A DNA stretch of 64,000 bases. Origin: an uncultured Eubacteriales bacterium. GTDB lineage: Bacteria; Bacillota; Clostridia; UBA1381. Position numbers and translations under genes: made by a program. Numbering within the stretch: the first letter of the stretch is position 1; each line of letters begins with the position of its first letter. This document shows, one piece after another, positions 8,386 through 18,412 of the stretch. The notes below the pieces were generated by a model. That model was not told the DNA's origin. It ran no database searches and worked only from the letters and a program-made list of their open reading frames with translations. Where the stretch lies: the NCBI GenBank assembly GCA_905199755.1, contig CAJKHT010000004.1:1-64000 (forward strand), read 5' to 3'.

Positions 8386-9233
8386 TACAGTTCCCCCGTT
8401 ATAAAGTTATCTATAAGACGTGTTTTGCCGATATATACCGCAATCGCGCACAGTATCGGCTTATCAAGCGTTTTAACCTGCTGCATTGTGAGCGAGTCCA
8501 CGATTTTTACGTAATCTATCCTTGCAAGCGGTTCTTTCTCTATAAGCGCTTTCATGGCATCGGTTATTTTTTCGGCGCTATTTTCGGCGCTGTCCGCCAT
8601 TTCCTTGCCGAGAGCAATCGCACGGCTTAAAACAAGCGCCGCCTTGCGTTCTTCGGCACTCAGATATGTATTCCGCGAGCTTTTTGCCAAGCCGTCCGCT
8701 TCACGTACAATCGGACAGCCGTGGATTGATATATCCATGCTCAAATCCTTAACCATGCGCTTTATTACCGCAAGCTGCTGCGCGTCCTTTTGTCCGAAAT
8801 ATGCATTGTCGGGAGTGACAATGTTAAACAGCTTTGTCACAACGGTGCATACGCCTCTGAAATGAGTCGGGCGGCTGAGACCGCACAGCTCCTTTGTAAG
8901 CACGTCCATATCCACGTGGGTGCAGAACATATCGTCATACATTTCCGACGGTTCGGGGTTAAAGAGCAGGTCTGCGCCGTGTTCCCCGCAAAGACGGCTG
9001 TCATGCTCAATATCACGCGGATAGCTCGCCAAATCTTCATTCGGGGCGAACTGTATCGGATTTACAAAATCCGATACAACAGTCCTGTCGTTTTCCTTTA
9101 CCGATGCATCTATAAGGCTTGCATGTCCCTCGTGTAAAAATCCCATGGTGGGGACGAGTCCGACACTCAAACCCTGTTTTTTCCATTCCTTAACTGTTTT
9201 TCTGACTTCATCTACGGTTTTTACAAGCTTCAT
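8385..9233 (-). CDS. panC: Pantothenate synthetase PanC
   Basis: A 282-residue ATP-dependent ligase that joins pantoate and beta-alanine. The nucleotidyl-transferase motif [15 protein letters not shown] with the HxGH-type signature is near residue 30, and [14 protein letters not shown] and SSRNTYLS follow as in the family. Both ends overlap neighbours as TAATG (panB before, panD after). Confidence 0.97.
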   Translation of the reverse strand: MKLVKTVDEVRKTVKEWKKQGLSVGLVPTMGFLHEGHASLIDASVKENDRTVVSDFVNPIQFAPNEDLASYPRDIEHDSRLCGEHGADLLFNPEPSEMYDDMFCTHVDMDVLTKELCGLSRPTHFRGVCTVVTKLFNIVTPDNAYFGQKDAQQLAVIKRMVKDLSMDISIHGCPIVREADGLAKSSRNTYLSAEERKAALVLSRAIALGKEMADSAENSAEKITDAMKALIEKEPLARIDYVKIVDSLTMQQVKTLDKPILCAIAVYIGKTRLIDNFITGEL

Positions 9234-10066
9234 TACAATCTCTCCAATTCACTTTTTACTGCGTCCGACAGCTTAAAACTATGCTCCTCTGACGGGAACA
9301 CACCTGTCTTTACTTCGTCAATATATTTTTTGAAAGCATTTACCATAATTTCGCCGACATTTTCATACCGTTTTGCAAATTTGGGTGTAAATCCGCCGAA
9401 CATCCCGAGCATATCCTGATACACAAGCACCTGACCGTCACAGCCCGCACCTGCGCCTATGCCTATTGTGGGAATATTTATGCTTTCGGTAATTTTTTCC
9501 GCCAATGGTGCCGGTATACATTCAAGCACAACCGCAAACGCTCCGGCTTTCTCAACGATTTTCGCGTCCTCGATAAGCTGCTTTGCCCGTTCGGCTGTTT
9601 TACCCTGAACCTTAAAGCCGCCGAAAGCGTTTACCGACTGCGGAGTGAGTCCCAGATGCGCCACTACGGGTATCTGAGCATCGCATATTGCGCGGATTTG
9701 CTCTGCAACCGCCGCACCGCCCTCAAGCTTTACCGCCTGTGCGCGTCCCTCTTTAATCAGTCTTCCGGCATTTACGACAGCATCGTAAACCGAGGTCTGA
9801 TACGACATAAACGGCATATCCGCAACCACAAGCGCATTTTTTGCACCGCGCGTAACGGCTTTCGTGTGGTGGAGCATATCCTCCATTGTTACGGAGAGCG
9901 TGTCCTCGTAGCCTAACATTACCATTCCCAGCGAATCTCCGACAAGAATTGTGTTGACTTCGGCTTCGTCTGCCAGTTTTGCGGTCGAATAATCGTATGC
10001 GGTAAGCATGGTGATTTTATCGCCGCTTTTTTTCTGTTCCGAAATTGTTGAAACTGTGTTTTTCAT
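9233..10066 (-). CDS. panB: Ketopantoate hydroxymethyltransferase PanB
   Basis: A 277-residue TIM-barrel enzyme that transfers a one-carbon unit from methylene-THF to ketoisovalerate. Typical stretches are [29 protein letters not shown] and [14 protein letters not shown]. Start codons at 10084 (TTG), 10072 and 10066 are in frame; 10066 is about 9 bases after AGGA and is preferred. No panE lies nearby, so ketopantoate reduction must be done elsewhere. Confidence 0.95.
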   Translation of the reverse strand: MKNTVSTISEQKKSGDKITMLTAYDYSTAKLADEAEVNTILVGDSLGMVMLGYEDTLSVTMEDMLHHTKAVTRGAKNALVVADMPFMSYQTSVYDAVVNAGRLIKEGRAQAVKLEGGAAVAEQIRAICDAQIPVVAHLGLTPQSVNAFGGFKVQGKTAERAKQLIEDAKIVEKAGAFAVVLECIPAPLAEKITESINIPTIGIGAGAGCDGQVLVYQDMLGMFGGFTPKFAKRYENVGEIMVNAFKKYIDEVKTGVFPSEEHSFKLSDAVKSELERL

Positions 10067-10168
10067 ATTCATTTGTCCTTTCAATCGGCACGGCTTAACG
10101 CACCGAAATATATAGTTACTATTCCCTTAAAAGAGATACAGTACTCAAATTTAAAATGTGCTTTGATT

Positions 10169-10966
10169 TCAGCTTAAAAGCGTTTTGTCGTTTGCAAATT
10201 CTTCGCCGCTTATCTCGGCAAATTTCTGCAAAAGCTGCTCAACCGTCAGATTTTTCTTTTCCTCGCCGCTGACATCAAATATAACCCTGCCCTCATGCAT
10301 CATTATAAGCCTGTTTCCGTGGGTGATGGCATCGTGCATGTTGTGGGTAATCATCATAGCCGTGAGCTTGTCCTCCGCTATGAATTTGTCGGAAAGTGCA
10401 AGCACCTTTTCGGCAGTTTTCGGATCAAGGGCTGCCGTGTGCTCATCAAGCAGGAGCAGCTTCGGCTTCTGCATTACCGCCATAAGCAGCGTCAGCGCCT
10501 GGCGCTGACCGCCTGAGAGCAGACCGACCTTGCTTGTCATTCTGTCCTCCAGTCCCAGTCCGAGCTGTGACAAAAGCTCACGGTACAGCTTTTTTTCGGG
10601 CGCTTTTATTGCCCAGCTCAAACCGCGTTTTTTGCCGCGTCTGTATGCAATCGACATGTTTTCGATAATCTGCATATCCGCCGCGGTACCCATCATCGGG
10701 TCCTGGAACACTCTGCCGAGATATTTTGCGCGCTTGTATTCGGGGAGTGATGTGACATTTATTCCGTCAACGATTATGCTGCCGCTGTCAATGCGGAAAA
10801 CACCGCATATACTGTTTAAAAGTGTGGATTTGCCTGCGCCGTTGCCGCCGATTACGGTAACAAAGTCACCGGGGTTTAAGTGAAGATTAACGCCGCAGAG
10901 CGCTTTTTTCTCATTTATTGTACCTTTGTTGAAGGTTTTATGAACTTCTTTTATGTCAAGCATCAT
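10169..10966 (-). CDS. ABC transporter ATPase, TrpZ/COG1101 type
   Basis: A 265-residue ABC ATPase with Walker A GGNGAGKST, a signature LSGGQRQAL and a Walker B followed by DEHTAALDP, where the usual DEP is DEH, as is common in this importer family. It is encoded after, and overlaps by four bases, the permease gene. With the permease and the lipoprotein it forms an ABC_sub_bind (COG2984) type importer; characterised members take up tryptophan or tyrosine, but the substrate here is not readable. Confidence 0.88.
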   Translation of the reverse strand: MMLDIKEVHKTFNKGTINEKKALCGVNLHLNPGDFVTVIGGNGAGKSTLLNSICGVFRIDSGSIIVDGINVTSLPEYKRAKYLGRVFQDPMMGTAADMQIIENMSIAYRRGKKRGLSWAIKAPEKKLYRELLSQLGLGLEDRMTSKVGLLSGGQRQALTLLMAVMQKPKLLLLDEHTAALDPKTAEKVLALSDKFIAEDKLTAMMITHNMHDAITHGNRLIMMHEGRVIFDVSGEEKKNLTVEQLLQKFAEISGEEFANDKTLLS

Positions 10967-11856
10967 ACACCCTCCTTTGACTTCATTTCGGATATTTTTC
11001 TTTTCCAGTACGGAACACCCAGGAATATTGCAACAACGAGAGCCGAGAACAGCTTTAAGTCGTTTGCGTTAAGTCCCATCTGAAGTACGAGCGTTATAAC
11101 GATGTAATAGATTATACCGCCGAAAATTGCCGCAAGCAGCTTTAACGCAAAATTTCTGAATATTTTTCCGAAAATCACTTCGCCTATAATAACTGCGGCA
11201 AGACCGATTACGATTGCACCTCTGCCCATGTTTACATCGCAGAAGCCCTGATACTGTGCAAGCATCGCGCCCGAAAGGGCGACTATACCGTTCGACAGCA
11301 CAAGACCGATTATTTTGTTTGTATCGGTGTTGATACCGTTGGCACGTGCCATATGGCGGTTGCTGCCGGTGGCGCGGAGCGAATGGCCAAGCTCGGTGCC
11401 GAAGAACCAGTAAAGTATTGCTATAAGAAGCAATGCGGCAATAAGTCCTATGATTATAGCGCTGCGTATATCACGGCTTGACATAATTACCGTATATTTT
11501 GAAGCCGCAAGCGGAAGATTTGCTTTTTGGCTCATTATTCTCAGATTTATCGAATACAGTGACAGCTGCGTTAAAATACCTGCCAGAATTGCCGGTATTC
11601 CGAACTTTGTGTGAAAAATGCCTGTCAAAAGTCCGGCAAGACAGCCTGCCAGAAATGCAATAAGTACAGCCAGGCAAACATTTACTCCCGAGGTCACGCA
11701 TACTACGAGCACCGCGCCTCCCGTTGCCATACTTCCGTCTACCGTAAGGTCGGCTATATCAAGTATTCTGAACGTTATATAAACGCCTATTGCCATTATG
11801 CCCCATATTATACCCTGTGAAACCGCGCCGGGTAAAGCGCTAAGAAAAGCCGGCAT
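10963..11856 (-). CDS. ABC transporter permease, TrpY/COG4120 type
   Basis: A 297-residue membrane protein with about eight hydrophobic segments, resembling branched-chain-amino-acid-type permeases (DLTVDGSMATGGAV is the family motif near the N-terminus). The start at 11856 has a strong GGAAGGAG eight bases upstream and was preferred over the in-frame ATG at 11874. It is the membrane component for the flanking ATPase and lipoprotein. Confidence 0.88.
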   Translation of the reverse strand: MPAFLSALPGAVSQGIIWGIMAIGVYITFRILDIADLTVDGSMATGGAVLVVCVTSGVNVCLAVLIAFLAGCLAGLLTGIFHTKFGIPAILAGILTQLSLYSINLRIMSQKANLPLAASKYTVIMSSRDIRSAIIIGLIAALLLIAILYWFFGTELGHSLRATGSNRHMARANGINTDTNKIIGLVLSNGIVALSGAMLAQYQGFCDVNMGRGAIVIGLAAVIIGEVIFGKIFRNFALKLLAAIFGGIIYYIVITLVLQMGLNANDLKLFSALVVAIFLGVPYWKRKISEMKSKEGV

Positions 11857-11883
11857 ATTTTTTTCTCCTTCCATACTGCAAAA

Positions 11884-11927
11884 GAAAGCCGCACGGAAAA
11901 AATCATGTCTTTTCCGCGGCAGCTTTC
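11884..11927 (-). other. Intergenic hairpin between binding protein and permease genes
   Basis: An imperfect long stem (GAAAGC-TGCCGCGGAAAA against TTTTCCGTGCGGCTTTC, read on the minus strand) with a T-run in its loop and another after it. It would favour message for the binding protein over the permease, as in many ABC operons. Confidence 0.6.
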
Positions 11928-11952
11928 GTATTTTTCCTTTAAACGGCGGATT

Positions 11953-12954
11953 TTATTCCGCTGCAAGCTCCTCGTAATCCGAGGGAACCGTTATACCCAT
12001 TTCTTCGGCACGCTTTGCCGAGTACTTCTTTGTCAAATCCTTTGCAAACTGCACCTCCATATCGGCAGGGTCTTTTCCGTTTACAAGAATATCATATGCC
12101 ATTTCGGCAGCCTTCTGACCGATGTCATTGTATGAAATCGACAGTGTTGCGATACCGCAGCCCTTGCAGATGCCTTCTTCGCCTGCAATTATCGGAAGCT
12201 TTGCCGGCTCTGCTATGTTTGCGATAAGCTCTGTGTTTGCGGCAGCCGTGTTGTCTGTCGGGATATACATTGCGTCGCACTTGCTCACTGCAGAGGTTAC
12301 AACGGCTGAAATATCGTTTGAATCGGCAAACGTATACATTTCCGTCGAATATCCGAGAGCGGCAAGCTCTTTTGCAACTATATCAACCTGATACTTTGAA
12401 TTTGCTTCGCTTGAACAATAAAGCAAGCCGATGGTTTTTGCGTCGGGGAGCAGTTCCTTGAACATTTCAGCCTGTTCCTTAAGCGGAGCAAGATCTGATG
12501 TACCCGTAACGTTTATGCCTGTTTTGCCTGTCCAGTTGTCAATATCGAGCGCTGTTGCGTAGTCTGTGATTGATGTGGCAACAATGGGTATGTCTCCCGT
12601 TGCGGAAGACGCAGCCTGCAATGCAGCCGTAGCGTTTGCGAAAATCAAGTCGCTGCCCGATGACACAAACTGGTTTACTATTGTTGAGCATGTAGCCGAA
12701 TCTCCGGCAGCATTCTGCTCATCGAATTTTACTCTGTCCTTGCCGAGAAGCTCGGTAAGCTTGTCCTTAAAGCCCTGTGTTGCGGCATCGAGTGCCTTGT
12801 GCTGAACCAGCTGGCAAATGCCTATTTTATATACCTTGCCGTCCGTGCCTGACTTTGATGCCGTATCGGTCGATGTCTGTGTGCCGCAGCCTGTGAGTAC
12901 CGCTGCCGTCATTATAAACGACAGTACCGCTGCCGCTGTTTTTCTGAATTTCAT
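11953..12954 (-). CDS. ABC transporter substrate-binding lipoprotein, TrpX/COG2984 type
   Basis: A 333-residue lipoprotein with signal peptide and lipobox LTGC (Cys23) followed by two periplasmic-binding-protein lobes. The motifs KIGICQLVQHKALDAATQGF, TSITDYATALDI and IPIIAGEEGICKGCGIATL are characteristic of the ABC_sub_bind family. It is the first gene of a three-gene importer operon and has a strong GAGGAGGAG ribosome-binding site. The ligand may be an aromatic amino acid by family analogy only. Confidence 0.9.
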   Translation of the reverse strand: MKFRKTAAAVLSFIMTAAVLTGCGTQTSTDTASKSGTDGKVYKIGICQLVQHKALDAATQGFKDKLTELLGKDRVKFDEQNAAGDSATCSTIVNQFVSSGSDLIFANATAALQAASSATGDIPIVATSITDYATALDIDNWTGKTGINVTGTSDLAPLKEQAEMFKELLPDAKTIGLLYCSSEANSKYQVDIVAKELAALGYSTEMYTFADSNDISAVVTSAVSKCDAMYIPTDNTAAANTELIANIAEPAKLPIIAGEEGICKGCGIATLSISYNDIGQKAAEMAYDILVNGKDPADMEVQFAKDLTKKYSAKRAEEMGITVPSDYEELAAE

Positions 12955-13125
12955 ATAAAAAAACTCCTCCTCTTTGGATATTTAATACTATATTTACCGT
13001 CAATCAACAATTTTATCACAAAAATTACTCTGCGTCAAGTATTCGCGATATAACACTGCGGAAAAACGGCAGATTTACTGACGGTAAAACTCAATTCTTA
13101 GTATTTTTGTATATTTTAAAAGAAA

Positions 13126-13152
13126 AAGGAGGACTGATAATCAGTCCTCCTT
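13126..13152. terminator. Terminator downstream of ppdK
   Basis: A 12-bp perfect stem AAGGAGGACTGA/TCAGTCCTCCTT with a 3-base loop follows ppdK. On the minus strand it runs into a T-stretch, consistent with intrinsic termination. Confidence 0.85.
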
Positions 13153-13168
13153 GACAAAAGTCATTTGT

Positions 13169-15799
13169 TTACTTGTCTTCCTTAATCTTAGCCTGTGCAG
13201 CTGCAAGTCTTGCGATAGGAACTCTGAACGGTGAGCAGGATACATAATCCAAACCGATCTTGTGGCAGAATTCTACCGATGACGGGTCGCCGCCGTGTTC
13301 GCCGCAGATACCGCAGTGCATATCGGGTCTTGTTGACTTACCGAGCTTAATAGCCATTTCCATAAGCTTGCCTACGCCGTCCTGGTCGAGCTTAGCGAAC
13401 GGATCGCTCTCGAAGATTTTAGCGTCATAGTAAGCATCGAGGAACTTGCCGGCATCGTCTCTCGAGAAGCCGTATGTCATCTGAGTAAGGTCATTTGTAC
13501 CGAAACAGAAGAATTCAGCTTCTTTTGCAATTTCGTCAGCTGTAAGAGCAGCTCTCGGGATTTCGATCATTGTACCTACTTCATATTTAAGCTCAATGCC
13601 TGCTGCTTTGATTTCAGCATCGGCAGTTGCAACAACAACGTCCTTAACGTTCTTTAATTCTTTAACCTCGCATACGAGCGGAATCATGATTTCGGGAACT
13701 ATGTTCCAGTCAGCATGAGCCTTCTTTACGTTGATAGCCGCACGGATAACAGCCTTTGTCTGCATCTTTGCGATTTCGGGATATGTTACCGCAAGACGGC
13801 AGCCTCTGTGTCCCATCATCGGGTTAGCCTCGTGCAGACCGTTTATAATATCCTTTATAGTCTCAACCGATTTGCCCTGTGCCTTTGCCAAAATTGCAAT
13901 ATCCTCTTCCTCTGTGGGAACGAATTCATGCAGCGGGGGATCCAGGAATCTGATAGTTACGGGGCAGCCTTCAAGAGCTTCGTAAAGCTTTTCAAAGTCG
14001 CTCTGCTGCATTTCAAGAATCTTGTCAAGTGCTGTTTCTCTTTCTTCAACAGTATCCGAGCAAATCATTTCTCTGAATGAGTCTATTCTGTTGCCCTCAA
14101 AGAACATGTGCTCTGTACGGCAGAGACCGATACCCTCTGCACCCAGCTCTCTGGCTTTCTTAGCGTCTGCGGGAGTATCTGCGTTTGTTCTTACCTTAAG
14201 AGTCTTGAACTTATCTGCCCAGCCCATGATTGTGCCGAACTCACCTGCGATTGAAGCGTCAATCGTAGGAATGATACCGTCATAAATGTTACCTGTTGTA
14301 CCGTCAAGCGAGATTTCGTCTCCCTCGTGGTATTCCTTGCCTGCGAGAGTAAACTTCTTGTTTGCTTCGTCCATAGCAATGTCGCCGCAGCCCGAAACAC
14401 AGCATGTACCCATACCGCGTGCAACAACGGCTGCGTGTGATGTCATACCGCCGCGAACTGTCAGGATACCCTGTGCGGCTTTCATACCCTCAATATCTTC
14501 GGGTGAGGTTTCAAGACGAACAAGAACAACCTTTTCGCCTCTTGCGCCCCATTCCTTGGCATCTTCTGCAGTAAATACAATCTTACCGCATGCAGCACCG
14601 GGTGATGCACCGAGAGCCTTGCCGATAGGAGCGGAAGCCTTAAGAGCTTTCGGGTCAAACTGCGGATGCAGAAGTGTGTCGAGGTTTCTCGGGTCTATCA
14701 TAAGAACAGCGTCCTTTTCCGAAATCATGCCTTCCTCAACGAGGTCGCATGCAATCTTCAAAGCAGCCTGAGCCGTTCTCTTACCGTTTCTTGTCTGGAG
14801 CATGTAGAGCTTTCTGTCCTCAATTGTGAACTCCATGTCCTGCATGTCATGATAGTGATTTTCAAGGTTCTTTGCGATTTCAACGAACTGGTCGTAAACT
14901 TCGGGCATAATCTCCTTCATCTGGTCAATCTTCTGCGGAGTTCTTACACCTGCAACAACGTCTTCGCCCTGTGCGTTCATAAGGAATTCACCCATGAGGT
15001 GCTTTTCGCCGGTAGCCGGATCACGTGTGAACGCAACGCCTGTACCGGATGTTTCGCCCATGTTACCGAATGCCATCATCTGAACGTTAACTGCCGTACC
15101 CCATGAATAAGGAATATCGTTGTCACGTCTGTAAACGTTTGCACGGGGGTTGTCCCATGAACGGAATACTGCCTTAACAGCACCGAACAGCTGGTCGATA
15201 GGATCTGTCGGGAAATCTTCGCCGATCTTAGCCTTGTATTCAGCCTTGAACTGTGCAGCAAGCTCTTTAAGGTCGTCTGCCGTCAGCTCAACGTCCTGGC
15301 TTACGCCTCTGTCAGCTTTCATTTTGTCGATAAGCTCTTCAAAATACTTCTTGCCGACTTCCATAACAACGTCTGAATACATCTGTATAAATCTTCTGTA
15401 GCAGTCCCAAGCCCATCTGGGGTTGTTTGACTTCTTAGCCATAACCTCAACAACATCCTCGTTAAGACCTAAGTTAAGGATTGTGTCCATCATACCGGGC
15501 ATTGATGCTCTTGCGCCCGAACGAACGGATACGAGAAGCGGATTTTCTTTATCTCCGAATTTCTTTCCTGTAATCTCTTCCATTTTCGAGATATTCTGCA
15601 TAATCTCTTCACGGATAGCTTCGTTTATTTGTCTGCCGTCCTCGTAATACTGTGTGCAGGCTTCGGTTGAAATTGTAAATCCCTGCGGAACCGGCATACC
15701 GAGCTTTGTCATTTCGGCGAGGTTAGCGCCCTTACCGCCGAGAAGCTCTCTCATGCTTGCGTCACCTTCGCTGAAAAGGTAAACATACTTTTTTGACAT
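13169..15799 (-). CDS. ppdK: Pyruvate, phosphate dikinase
   Basis: An 876-residue enzyme interconverting pyruvate, ATP and phosphate with PEP, AMP and pyrophosphate; in anaerobes it usually works in glycolysis or gluconeogenesis. An ATP-grasp nucleotide domain (about 1-340, starting GGKGANLAEM) is followed by the swivelling phosphohistidine domain with His455 in GGMTSHAAVVARG, then a PEP/pyruvate TIM barrel (about 520-870) with the catalytic Cys in HCGICGEHGGDP. The length is standard. It is a single-gene unit between its own promoter and terminator. Confidence 0.98.
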   Translation of the reverse strand: MSKKYVYLFSEGDASMRELLGGKGANLAEMTKLGMPVPQGFTISTEACTQYYEDGRQINEAIREEIMQNISKMEEITGKKFGDKENPLLVSVRSGARASMPGMMDTILNLGLNEDVVEVMAKKSNNPRWAWDCYRRFIQMYSDVVMEVGKKYFEELIDKMKADRGVSQDVELTADDLKELAAQFKAEYKAKIGEDFPTDPIDQLFGAVKAVFRSWDNPRANVYRRDNDIPYSWGTAVNVQMMAFGNMGETSGTGVAFTRDPATGEKHLMGEFLMNAQGEDVVAGVRTPQKIDQMKEIMPEVYDQFVEIAKNLENHYHDMQDMEFTIEDRKLYMLQTRNGKRTAQAALKIACDLVEEGMISEKDAVLMIDPRNLDTLLHPQFDPKALKASAPIGKALGASPGAACGKIVFTAEDAKEWGARGEKVVLVRLETSPEDIEGMKAAQGILTVRGGMTSHAAVVARGMGTCCVSGCGDIAMDEANKKFTLAGKEYHEGDEISLDGTTGNIYDGIIPTIDASIAGEFGTIMGWADKFKTLKVRTNADTPADAKKARELGAEGIGLCRTEHMFFEGNRIDSFREMICSDTVEERETALDKILEMQQSDFEKLYEALEGCPVTIRFLDPPLHEFVPTEEEDIAILAKAQGKSVETIKDIINGLHEANPMMGHRGCRLAVTYPEIAKMQTKAVIRAAINVKKAHADWNIVPEIMIPLVCEVKELKNVKDVVVATADAEIKAAGIELKYEVGTMIEIPRAALTADEIAKEAEFFCFGTNDLTQMTYGFSRDDAGKFLDAYYDAKIFESDPFAKLDQDGVGKLMEMAIKLGKSTRPDMHCGICGEHGGDPSSVEFCHKIGLDYVSCSPFRVPIARLAAAQAKIKEDK

Positions 15800-15825
15800 T
15801 GGAATCTCCTCCTGTATTTTATTTG

Positions 15826-15862
15826 TATTCGTCCGGACCGGAAATGCCCGGGCATACGAATA
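15826..15862 (-). other. Nested inverted repeats in the ppdK leader
   Basis: TATTCGT (15826-15832) pairs with ACGAATA (15856-15862) and encloses the perfect palindrome ATGCCCGGGCAT (15844-15855) and the CCGG-rich block 15833-15841. It lies directly downstream of the -10 element in the 5' untranslated region, so it could be an operator or a message-stabilising hairpin. Confidence 0.55.
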
Positions 15863-15873
15863 GCTACTCTACT

Positions 15874-15901
15874 ATTATAACATAAATTATCGAATTGTCT
15901 A
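15874..15901 (-). promoter_or_regulatory. SigA-type promoter of ppdK
   Basis: On the minus strand: TAGACA (15896-15901), a 16-base spacer, then TATAAT (15874-15879), about 75 bases ahead of the ppdK start. Confidence 0.65.
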
Positions 15902-15963
15902 CCTTATTTTTCAAATTTCTGCCTTATAACATAATTTTTTTTGCATTTTGTATCTATATATGT

Positions 15964-18258
15964 TCAATTTTCAGTAATTCTCACAACCGCTGCGGTCATA
16001 TCATCGCCTATCATGCCGTGGCTTTTTTCAATCACCGTATCGAGAATATCCTGTACCAGCGCCTCCGTATCCTTCGGATCGGAGCGCAGCTTCTTTTTAA
16101 TCCATTCGGTGCGCACCGTGCCGCAGTCAGCCTCGCTTATGCCGTCGGACATCATGATTATCGTATCGCCGTCCGAAAGGCGCTTCATCTGCCCCTGCGG
16201 ATGTATGTCGGCTATCATTCCGGCAGGCATTGAAACGGAAAACACCGTTTCAATGTTTCCGCTGCGGCTTATCAGGCTTTCCGCCGCGCCTATTTTGTAA
16301 AATTCCGCCGTGCCGGTTATCAGGTCTATGCACAGCAAATCTATTGTGGAAAACATATCGTTTTCCAGTTTGAGGCATAATGCGGAATTTATCATTTCAA
16401 TCGAGGTTTCGACACCGAAGCCGGCACTTAAAAATTCACGCAGCAGCTTTAATGTAATGCGGCTTTCGCGGCGAGCCTTTTTGCCGCTGCCCATGCCGTC
16501 CGCGATTATAACGTACTTTTTGCGGTCGTCCGTTTCAAAGGACGCAACGCTGTCACCCGATATTTCCGATTCATCGCTTTTTATCTGCCGCATTGCGACC
16601 TGTGCGCTGTAGCGCGGCATGGACACGAATTTCATCAGCGGACCGCCGTAGTCCTTGTCAAGACCTATCGGCATTGAAAACATCCGGCTCAAAAGCATTT
16701 CGGTTTTGCTTATATCGATGCCTATCCCGAGTCCCAGATATACCTCTATTCTGCCGAAAGAGCTTTCCACAACGCTCACCTCAAACGCCGTTATGCCTAT
16801 TTTGTCAAGCTCGTTTACAACATTCTCCTCGTAGTCCTCGCGGAAAGTAAAGCCCTCCAGTATATCTGACGCAATATTCTCAAAAAGTCCCGCCGTTTCC
16901 GCATACTGCTTTGCGACAATGTCACGCTGCGTCACCGCCTCGCCCGTGCGTATCAAATCCTTTTTGTAAAGCTCGTACACGTGGTTAAATTCCGTCACAA
17001 AGACATCGCTCCGTATGCATCTGCTGCGGAAGCTCTCGCTCAGAGACTGCGCACTCAGCACACCCTCGCTTTCAACCGTTTCAAGCAGTGACATAACGCT
17101 TTTGTATGTTCTCGGAAAATCATTCTGCCAGCATTTTACCGACATTGAACAGCCTGCGCATGCGCGCTGCGACATTTCATCGAGAAAGCTGCCTATTTCA
17201 CGGCGGTAAATGTTAAGACGCTTGTTGGATTCATCGGTAAAGCATTCGTTAAGGCTTTTGAACGCACCGGCGGCATGTTCAAGCTTTTCGGAAAGATACT
17301 CTTTCATGCGCACATCGGCACTCACCGCCTCCATGTGCAGCGATTTTGAGAAGAAAATATTTATTGCCTTATGCACCTTTTTCGGAGTAAGTACAAACAT
17401 CAGCGCCGCAAGAAATGCATCGAGCGCACCGAGCGGCATGGCAGACTGCGGCATACAAAGCATTGCCGCCGCCGCACCGCCTATAAAGCCCACGGCTATT
17501 CCTATTCTGCCGAAAGACTTTAAAAGATTTCCGAAAATCGCACAAAGTCCGTACAAGCCTCCGGCAAGCACGGAATTGAATGATGACATGGCGCTCATAA
17601 AGCCTATGCACAGTGCGCCGCTGCCCGATGCCGCAAGGCTCGAATGGAGCGCAATGCACATTGACGAATACACCGCGGCAATATTGGCAAGACTTATTCC
17701 GTAGGGCAGATTTATCCCCGAAAGCCCGGTAATGAATATTCCGGCGCAGACTGCAACCGCTGTAAGCTCCTCTTGCGAAATATGCGCTCTTTCGCGCCTG
17801 TCCTCAAAGAACTGCTTTGCTTTGACATAAACCGCATATATCAGCGCCGATGCGACGCTTTCCGTGAGCAGCAGCATGACATCGTATATTCCGACATAGG
17901 TGTAGGCGAGGACGGAGGCACCGCCGATTAAAACGGAAAGACCGCATACCGCGGATTCCGCCGCCGTGCTTTTTACGCGTGAATTTTTTATGTATATCCA
18001 GAAAAGCAGCACCGCAATGAGATATTTTACCGTTCCGATTCCGGCACCTGCGCTCACAAGTCCCAGACACATAACAATTACTCCGATATATGCTATTCCT
18101 TTGTCGAAGCATGCCGCAAAAAATGCCGTACCGAACGGGAACATTCCTATCACCGATGCGCGCGCGGCAAGAAACAGCAAAGCGCTTAACGATATATCGC
18201 GCAGTACCGGGCGTCTTAACTGTGTACCGGGGCGCTGCGCCGTGTTTATTTGAGCCAT
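15964..18258 (-). CDS. spoIIE: Stage II sporulation protein E (membrane PP2C phosphatase)
   Basis: A 764-residue SpoIIE. The first ~330 residues are hydrophobic with about ten membrane spans; a linker of ~230 residues follows, then a PP2C-type phosphatase domain (about 560-764) with metal-binding motifs IIADGMGSGKKA, IMMSDGISEAD and GDDMTAAVV. In Bacillus it dephosphorylates SpoIIAA to activate SigF in the forespore and helps polar septation. Its presence is direct evidence that the organism carries the sporulation programme. It stands alone, with a Spo0A-type promoter region upstream. Confidence 0.96.
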   Translation of the reverse strand: MAQINTAQRPGTQLRRPVLRDISLSALLFLAARASVIGMFPFGTAFFAACFDKGIAYIGVIVMCLGLVSAGAGIGTVKYLIAVLLFWIYIKNSRVKSTAAESAVCGLSVLIGGASVLAYTYVGIYDVMLLLTESVASALIYAVYVKAKQFFEDRRERAHISQEELTAVAVCAGIFITGLSGINLPYGISLANIAAVYSSMCIALHSSLAASGSGALCIGFMSAMSSFNSVLAGGLYGLCAIFGNLLKSFGRIGIAVGFIGGAAAAMLCMPQSAMPLGALDAFLAALMFVLTPKKVHKAINIFFSKSLHMEAVSADVRMKEYLSEKLEHAAGAFKSLNECFTDESNKRLNIYRREIGSFLDEMSQRACAGCSMSVKCWQNDFPRTYKSVMSLLETVESEGVLSAQSLSESFRSRCIRSDVFVTEFNHVYELYKKDLIRTGEAVTQRDIVAKQYAETAGLFENIASDILEGFTFREDYEENVVNELDKIGITAFEVSVVESSFGRIEVYLGLGIGIDISKTEMLLSRMFSMPIGLDKDYGGPLMKFVSMPRYSAQVAMRQIKSDESEISGDSVASFETDDRKKYVIIADGMGSGKKARRESRITLKLLREFLSAGFGVETSIEMINSALCLKLENDMFSTIDLLCIDLITGTAEFYKIGAAESLISRSGNIETVFSVSMPAGMIADIHPQGQMKRLSDGDTIIMMSDGISEADCGTVRTEWIKKKLRSDPKDTEALVQDILDTVIEKSHGMIGDDMTAAVVRITEN

Positions 18259-18334
18259 AATAATTTCTTCCTTTCTGCCGCGGCAGCAAAGCAGCTTGTC
18301 CCTCTGCGAACGGCAAGTACATTAATATTTACAT

Positions 18335-18412
18335 ATTATACCATTTATATACCGCGAAATTTGTCATAATTTGTAATTTATCCAAAAAAAGTTTTCGACA
18401 TTTTTTTTGACA
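18335..18412 (-). promoter_or_regulatory. spoIIE promoter with Spo0A-box-like sites
   Basis: On the minus strand TATAAT (18335-18340) lies 21 bases from ATGACA (18362-18367). The 0A-box sequence TGTCGAA is at 18394-18400 and a one-mismatch copy TGTCAAA at 18406-18412. Long-spacer SigA promoters activated by Spo0A are known for spoIIE and spoIIG in Bacillus, and this layout matches them. Confidence 0.65.

Noticed and set aside
17210..17704. A 164-codon plus-strand reading frame
   Set aside because: It is antisense to the membrane part of spoIIE; long open frames opposite hydrophobic segments are expected by codon composition.
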